Position numbers and translations under genes: made by a program. Of a stretch of 11,430 nucleotides of DNA, positions 7,884 through 11,430 are shown one piece after another; within the stretch, counting starts at the first letter, position 1; each line of letters begins with the position of its first letter. Source of the stretch: Fidelibacterota bacterium (GTDB lineage Bacteria; Fidelibacterota; UBA2242; JAFGTP01); the NCBI GenBank assembly GCA_021734005.1, contig JAIPJV010000039.1, positions 1-11,430 on the forward strand, given 5' to 3'. The notes under the pieces were generated by a model. The model worked only from the letters and a program-made list of their open reading frames with translations. It was not told the origin of the DNA and ran no database searches.

Positions 7884-7913
7884 TTGAAATAAATCAATTA
7901 ATGATTTAGCTTG
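7884..7913 (+). promoter_or_regulatory. Weak candidate promoter/operator upstream of clpC
   Basis: The gap between lolD and clpC (7849-7949) is very AT-rich and has no intrinsic terminator. It contains TTG (7884-7886), then 20 bases, then TAGCTTG (7907-7913). This loosely resembles the Bacteroidota -33/-7 promoter (TTTG, then TAnnTTTG), but both elements are imperfect. The interval between them is largely a palindrome, TAAATCA-N5-TGATTTA (7890-7908), which could be an operator or chance in AT-rich DNA. No sigma-70-like pair with normal spacing and no CIRCE or CtsR-like repeat was found. clpC may alternatively be read through from lolD. Confidence 0.25.
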
Positions 7914-7949
7914 TAATAGATAAATGAGATAAAAAGGATAAATATATAA

Positions 7950-10403
7950 ATGAAAGCCAATTTTTCAAAAAGAATACAACAATTAATCAAATTAGCCCGA
8001 AATGAAGCCCGCCGACTCGATCAGGAATATGTCGGGTCTGAACATCTTCTTTTAGGGCTGTTAAAGCGCTCTAGCACTTCAGTAACAGACATTTTGAGCA
8101 ATCTAAATATTAATACTGACCGATTAATAAACAAGGTGGAAAATCTTGTTAGCAATGATGCTAATGAACCGGTTCTGGGACCAATTCCCCTCTCCAAAAA
8201 TGCAGAACAAATTTTGCGCAGTGCTTACAAAGAGGCCAAAAGCGCAGGTTCGGGTTCAATCAGTGATGAGCATGTCATTCTATCGATTTTGAAAATTGAT
8301 GATGGAATTGCCAACAAAGTTTTATCTGAAGCCGGAGTTAGTTATTCCAATTTCAAGAGTTCTATCAAATCACCCATAATTTCCACAAAAACCAAAAATA
8401 AGAAGAGCGAAAAAGAAACTCCTGCTCTGGATCATTTTTCCCAGGATATCACAGAAAAAGCCACGAATGGCGAATTGGATCCTGTGATTGGCAGGGAGCA
8501 GGAAATTGAACGCGTCAGTCAAATTTTAGCTCGCCGCAAGAAGAATAGTCCTGTTCTGATTGGTGAACCAGGTGTTGGTAAAACTGCCATTGTTGAAGGT
8601 CTGGCAACCAATATTATAAAAGGTCAAGTTCCCAAGATTTTGCAGGGCAAGCGAGTAATCTCGCTCGATCTGGGCGCTCTTGTAGCAGGCACAAAATATC
8701 GTGGCCAATTTGAAGAGCGTATGAAAGCTATAATGAAAGACCTGGAAAAAGCCAATGATACAATTATATTTATTGATGAGTTGCATACAATTGTTGGTGC
8801 TGGTGGCGCTGGAACTTCCCTCGATGCTTCTAATATGCTGAAACCTGCTCTGGCTAGAGGTGAATTGCAATGTATCGGAGCTACAACCCTTACAGAATAC
8901 CGGAAACATATTGAAAAAGATGGTGCGCTGGAACGCCGATTTCAAAAAATACTTGTTAATCCGCCTCTTCGCGATCAAACTCTTGATATTTTAAAAGGCT
9001 TGAAAAAACGCTATGAAGATCACCACAGAATCCAATATACTGAAAAAGCCCTGGAAGCTGCTGTTGATCTCAGTGAAAGATATATTACTGACAAATATTT
9101 GCCAGATAAAGCCATTGATGTCATGGATGAAGCTGGTTCCCGTGTCCATATTCGTGATGTCGTGGTTCCTGATGACATAGTTGAATTAGAACAAAAAATA
9201 GACAATCTGGAGAAAAAGAAAGAAAAAGTAATTCAATCTCAAAAATTTGAGAGAGCTGCTCAACTCCGGGATGTTGAGAAAAAATTACAGAATCAACTTG
9301 CTGAGAAAAAATCCCAGTGGAAGGAAGAAAAAGGAGATGAGCCGATCTATGTTTCTGAAGACGATATGGCAGATGTAGTTACCATGATGACAGGAATCCC
9401 TGTTAACCGGATCAAATCCGATGAAAATAAAAAATTAATTGGAATGGAAGATGAGCTCAGTAAATCGGTGATTGGTCAGGATCATGCTATTAATAAAATA
9501 TCGCGAACAATTCGACATGCCCGGGCTGGCTTGAAAAGCCCAGATCGTCCAATTGGCAGTTTTCTATTCCTGGGGCCAACAGGTGTTGGAAAAACCGAGC
9601 TGGCAAAAGTCCTTGCTAAATTTCTTTTCAACACTGAAAATGCCTTGATCAAAGTTGATATGTCAGAATATATGGAAAAATTTGCTGTTTCCCGACTGGT
9701 CGGAGCACCTCCCGGCTATGTTGGCTATGATGAAGCCGGAGAACTCACCGAAAAAGTTAGAAGGCGTCCCTATTCCGTTGTTCTATTTGATGAAATTGAG
9801 AAGGCTCACCATGACGTTTTCAATATACTGCTTCAGATTTTTGACGAAGGTATTTTGACAGACAGCTTTGGCCGGAAGATTGATTTTAAAAATACTGTTA
9901 TCATTCTAACTTCTAATATTGGAACCAAAAAGATTGAAGGCGAAGGCATTGGTTTTTCCGCTGCTACAAATAAACAAAAAATAGTTAAAGACAAGATTCA
10001 GGGAGAATTGAAAAAATTATTCCGTCCTGAATTACTTAACCGTCTTGATGAAAGAATCATTTTTAATAGCCTGACAAAAGAAGATATTGCCAAAATAATT
10101 GATCTCGAGATTGCAAAAATAGTTAAAAATCTGCGTTCATCTGATACTGAAATCAAGATTGACAAAAAGGCTAAAGAACTTCTAATTGAAGAAGGATACG
10201 AACAAAAGTATGGAGCTCGTTCTATTATCCGGGCTATCCGTGAGATGATCGAAGAACCCCTGGCTGATAATATTCTCAAGAGTAAACTAAAAAAATCCGG
10301 TGTTATCAAAGTTTCCGCCCGGAAAGGTAAAATCATTTTCAAACAAGATGATCAGAAGGCTATTGAAGCCCTTAAAACTGAATCAGTGAACTATTCAATG
10401 TAA
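7950..10403 (+). CDS. clpC: ClpC-type AAA+ unfoldase (Hsp100), ClpP partner
   Basis: The product is 817 residues, against about 810 for B. subtilis ClpC. It unfolds and threads protein substrates into the ClpP protease in the cytoplasm. Domains in order: two Clp_N repeats (about 1-145); AAA+ module 1 with Walker A GEPGVGKT (205-212) and Walker B ending D276-E277; a short UVR-type middle region at about 420-455 (SQKFERAAQLRDVEKKL); AAA+ module 2 with Walker A GPTGVGKT (542-549) and Walker B D614-E615; and a C-terminal small domain. The short UVR middle region and the IGF tripeptide (667-669), the ClpP-docking loop, separate it from ClpB, which has a long coiled-coil M domain and no such loop. 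The start has AAGGA about 11 bases upstream. No mcsA, mcsB or ctsR gene lies next to it, unlike the Firmicutes operon. A terminator follows directly. Confidence 0.96.
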   Translation: MKANFSKRIQQLIKLARNEARRLDQEYVGSEHLLLGLLKRSSTSVTDILSNLNINTDRLINKVENLVSNDANEPVLGPIPLSKNAEQILRSAYKEAKSAGSGSISDEHVILSILKIDDGIANKVLSEAGVSYSNFKSSIKSPIISTKTKNKKSEKETPALDHFSQDITEKATNGELDPVIGREQEIERVSQILARRKKNSPVLIGEPGVGKTAIVEGLATNIIKGQVPKILQGKRVISLDLGALVAGTKYRGQFEERMKAIMKDLEKANDTIIFIDELHTIVGAGGAGTSLDASNMLKPALARGELQCIGATTLTEYRKHIEKDGALERRFQKILVNPPLRDQTLDILKGLKKRYEDHHRIQYTEKALEAAVDLSERYITDKYLPDKAIDVMDEAGSRVHIRDVVVPDDIVELEQKIDNLEKKKEKVIQSQKFERAAQLRDVEKKLQNQLAEKKSQWKEEKGDEPIYVSEDDMADVVTMMTGIPVNRIKSDENKKLIGMEDELSKSVIGQDHAINKISRTIRHARAGLKSPDRPIGSFLFLGPTGVGKTELAKVLAKFLFNTENALIKVDMSEYMEKFAVSRLVGAPPGYVGYDEAGELTEKVRRRPYSVVLFDEIEKAHHDVFNILLQIFDEGILTDSFGRKIDFKNTVIILTSNIGTKKIEGEGIGFSAATNKQKIVKDKIQGELKKLFRPELLNRLDERIIFNSLTKEDIAKIIDLEIAKIVKNLRSSDTEIKIDKKAKELLIEEGYEQKYGARSIIRAIREMIEEPLADNILKSKLKKSGVIKVSARKGKIIFKQDDQKAIEALKTESVNYSM

Positions 10404-10429
10404 TCTAAAATATTTCTAATATTTTTATT

Positions 10430-10463
10430 AAAGTCTCCGTGAATTAATTTGCGGAGACTTTTT
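10430..10463 (+). terminator. Intrinsic terminator after clpC
   Basis: A perfect 10-bp stem, AAAGTCTCCG (10430-10439) with CGGAGACTTT (10452-10461), encloses a 12-base loop and runs into a T tract (10459-10463, then ATT). It lies 27 bases after the clpC stop. The A-rich flank on the other side gives TTTAATAAAAAT on the reverse strand, so it may also stop transcription coming from the reverse-strand ORF at 10631-10771. Confidence 0.93.
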
Positions 10464-10630
10464 ATTCTGTGAATATTCAAATTAAAAAAAACTGCGAATC
10501 TATATCGAGTTACAAAAATTTTCTGAGTATGTTGATTATGAAGTCTGCTGAAAAATTTACAAAACCCTTTGTTTTGAAAAAGTCCCAGATTATTATGTTA
10601 TCTTACCCACTCAATCGAAATAAACTAGGA
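10464..10630. other. AT-rich intergenic stretch without recognisable gene
   Basis: This stretch holds nothing I can name. GC is low (about 27-32% by hand count). An open frame starting at GTG 10469 (65 codons) has no ribosome binding site and lysine/asparagine/serine-rich, non-protein-like composition. A small hairpin, CAAAAC-N5-GTTTTG (10560-10576), is followed on the reverse strand by TAAATTTTT. It could weakly terminate a reverse-strand transcript, but its stem has little GC. Confidence 0.5.
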
Positions 10631-10771
10631 CTACGAATGTGGTTCAATTTGAGTAGCTTCAGGTGAAACCCGGAGCATAATAACATCGTCCTCTCTATCC
10701 AATCCCACCGGGGCTTTGCTCAGGCGATTTTTGTTAATTTTTCCCTTCCTACCGATTTTAGCGGAAGTCAT
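10631..10771 (-). CDS. Small reverse-strand ORF, 46 residues, weakly AbrB/SpoVT-like
   Basis: The frame runs from ATG (10771-10769) to TAG (10633-10631). The peptide starts MTSAKIGRKGKI, continues N-K-N-R-L-S-K-A-P-V-G-L-D-R-E-D-D-V-I-M-L-R-V and ends SPEATQIEPHS. GC is about 45% by hand count against 25-32% on both sides, which favours coding. The opening and the G-L-x-x-x-x-D-V-I part line up without gaps with the swapped-hairpin DNA-binding fold of AbrB/MazE/SpoVT proteins (typical pattern K-G-Q-I-T-I-P, then G-I/L-x-x-G-D-x-V). However, the conserved T-I-P after K-G-x-I is absent (N-K-N here). It could be a diverged or decayed AbrB-like regulator, an unrelated small protein, or chance. 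No Shine-Dalgarno is visible; an in-frame GTG lies three codons upstream. An extended -10 promoter lies about 45 bases upstream. Confidence 0.42.
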   Translation of the reverse strand: MTSAKIGRKGKINKNRLSKAPVGLDREDDVIMLRVSPEATQIEPHS

Positions 10772-10815
10772 AATTAACACAACATTGAAAATTTAATAAA
10801 TTGCTATTTTGCCCA

Positions 10816-10824
10816 ATTATACCA
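10816..10824 (-). promoter_or_regulatory. Extended -10 promoter for the small reverse-strand ORF
   Basis: On the reverse strand the sequence reads TGGTATAAT, a perfect TGn-TATAAT extended -10. It would start transcription near 10809 and leave a leader of about 38 bases before the ATG at 10771. No good -35 hexamer lies at 16-18 bases; a TTGACA (10838-10833) is only 11 bases away. Extended -10 promoters can work without a -35. The inverted repeats at 10830-10876 lie directly upstream. Confidence 0.5.
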
Positions 10825-10829
10825 AAAAG

Positions 10830-10876
10830 GTTTGTCAACTTTTCATCTTGTGGTGACAAACAGCCTTCCCACAAGA
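10830..10876. repeat. Two interlocking 8-bp inverted repeats upstream of dnaK (candidate operator)
   Basis: Arm A GTTTGTCA (10830-10837) pairs with TGACAAAC (10854-10861) across 16 bases. Arm B TCTTGTGG (10846-10853) pairs with CCACAAGA (10869-10876) across 15 bases. Both pairs are perfect, and the order A-B-A'-B' interlocks them. All four arms share a TTGT/ACAA core, with like-oriented cores 16 and 15 bases apart. As DNA this suggests paired, overlapping binding sites for a dimeric regulator between the reverse-strand promoter and dnaK. As RNA the arrangement would allow alternative stems or a pseudoknot. It is not CIRCE (TTAGCACTC-N9-GAGTGCTAA) and not the HspR HAIR motif. Confidence 0.55.
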
Positions 10877-10892
10877 AATATTATGACTATAT

Positions 10893-10905
10893 GTCTTAAT
10901 AAGAC
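10893..10905. repeat. 13-bp palindrome GTCTTA-A-TAAGAC upstream of dnaK
   Basis: This is a perfect 6+1+6 palindrome, 77 bases before the dnaK start, flanked by two copies of GACTAT (10885-10890 and 10903-10908). It could be a repressor site overlapping the dnaK promoter. No convincing sigma-70 promoter was recognised here; TATTAT (10879-10884) is the best -10 candidate but lacks a well-spaced -35. Confidence 0.35.
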
Positions 10906-10982
10906 TATGGCATAGGATTTGTGTCTAAAATTAGCGAGTATATGAAAATGAAAATTCAAATAAACAAATAAAGGAGTAACAT

Positions 10983-11430
10983 ATGGGAAAAATAATAGGA
11001 ATCGATTTAGGAACAACTAATTCCTGTGTCGCTGTTATGGAAGGTGGAGAGCCTAAAGTACTGGAAAATTCCGAAGGACATTCCACTACTCCATCAGTTG
11101 TAGTATTCAAAAAAGATGGTGAAAGGGTTGTCGGAGATACCGCAAAAAGACAGATTGTTACCAATCATAAACGTGCCCTTTATTCCATTAAAAGATTTAT
11201 GGGAAGAAGATATGATGAAGTTAAAAATGAGCGTTCTGAAGTTCATTTTGACGTAGTCAAAGGTGATAAAGGTGATGCTCGTATCAAAGTTGAAGACAAG
11301 GTCTATTCTCCTCCCGAAATCAGCGCTATGATTCTGCAGAAGATGAAAAGAACTGCTGAAGAAAAATTAGGAGAGAAAATTGACCGGGCAGTTATCACTG
11401 TTCCTGCATATTTTAATGATTCACAACGTC
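10983..11430 (+). CDS. dnaK: Chaperone DnaK (Hsp70), N-terminal part, cut by window end
   Basis: The first 149 residues of the ATPase domain are present. The phosphate-1 motif IGIDLGTTNSCVAV (about 5-18) is the Hsp70 signature, followed by STTPSVV, the ALYSIKRFMGRR segment and AVITVPAYFNDSQR at the edge. DnaK is the ATP-driven folding chaperone that works with DnaJ and GrpE in the cytoplasm. The start is ATG 10983 with AAGGAG at 10971-10976 (6-base spacing). It is preceded by a long upstream region (the interval from the clpC terminator is about 519 bases) with the repeats described above, and no CIRCE element is visible. dnaJ, grpE and hrcA are not in the window. Confidence 0.98.
   Translation, partial: MGKIIGIDLGTTNSCVAVMEGGEPKVLENSEGHSTTPSVVVFKKDGERVVGDTAKRQIVTNHKRALYSIKRFMGRRYDEVKNERSEVHFDVVKGDKGDARIKVEDKVYSPPEISAMILQKMKRTAEEKLGEKIDRAVITVPAYFNDSQR

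Noticed and set aside
8526..8978. 150-codon reverse-strand open frame inside clpC
   Set aside because: It is a shadow of the strongly conserved first AAA+ module of clpC on the other strand. It has a Cys/Phe-rich composition and no ribosome binding site.
10560..10576. CAAAAC-N5-GTTTTG hairpin as terminator of the reverse ORF
   Set aside because: The short stem has only two G-C pairs. It is mentioned in the intergenic entry but not called as a separate terminator.
10469..10666. 65-codon + strand open frame in the clpC-dnaK interval
   Set aside because: It has a GTG start without Shine-Dalgarno, begins inside terminator surroundings, has composition typical of AT-rich noise and partly overlaps the better-supported reverse ORF.
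10846..10876. Sigma-32-like promoter (CTTG, then CCC-rich -10) upstream of dnaK
   Set aside because: CTTGTGG with a downstream CCCACAA only loosely resembles CTTGAA/CCCCAT, and the bases are better explained by the perfect inverted repeat.
10931..10940. TTAGCGAGTA resembling one half of a CIRCE element upstream of dnaK
   Set aside because: Only the first five bases match the CIRCE half-site and no GAGTGCTAA partner follows at nine bases.
10942..10971. Nine-codon mini-ORF (MKMKIQINK) whose stop overlaps the dnaK ribosome binding site
   Set aside because: It is lysine-rich in AT-rich DNA, has no clear ribosome binding site and shows no attenuator hairpins, so chance is likelier than a leader peptide.

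Overview
The window looks like chromosomal housekeeping DNA from a Gram-negative, moderately AT-rich bacterium, most likely of the FCB superphylum (Marinimicrobia- or Cloacimonadota-like; the phylum is inferred, not proven). The double membrane is indicated by a PorV/UPF0164-like outer-membrane barrel end, a lipoprotein precursor and a complete Lol lipoprotein-export ABC system. The gene order prfB-lysS followed by Lol genes, together with a ClpC-type unfoldase and DnaK, fits that placement. All recognised large genes lie on the + strand. I see no mobile element, CRISPR array, tRNA or rRNA.

Region 1 (1-1573) encodes three small envelope proteins: the C-terminal end of an outer-membrane beta-barrel protein, a putative lipoprotein with FN3-like domains that overlaps it by 7 bases, and a small exported SLBB-domain protein with a C-terminal membrane helix. 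Region 2 (1605-4700) is regulatory and translational: an Lrp/AsnC regulator, prfB (release factor 2) with an intact programmed +1 frameshift site, and lysS. Region 3 (4713-7848) is a tight cassette of two LolC/LolE-family permeases and the LolD ATPase. Genes in 1-7848 are separated by at most about 30 bases or overlap, so they may form one long operon or several coupled ones. Region 4 (7849-10463) is clpC, after a 101-base AT-rich gap, closed by a strong intrinsic terminator. Region 5 (10464-11430) holds a 519-base non-housekeeping interval and then the start of dnaK, which is cut by the window end.

The least explained part is the interval between clpC and dnaK. It contains a 46-codon reverse-strand ORF with clearly higher GC than its flanks and a weak resemblance to AbrB/SpoVT-type DNA-binding domains. 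An extended -10 promoter is suitably placed for it. Two interlocking 8-bp inverted repeats lie between that promoter and dnaK, with a 13-bp palindrome closer to dnaK. No CIRCE element is visible, so the dnaK control region may use a different operator. The remaining genes are well-known families, and I see no clear novel defence or biosynthetic system.
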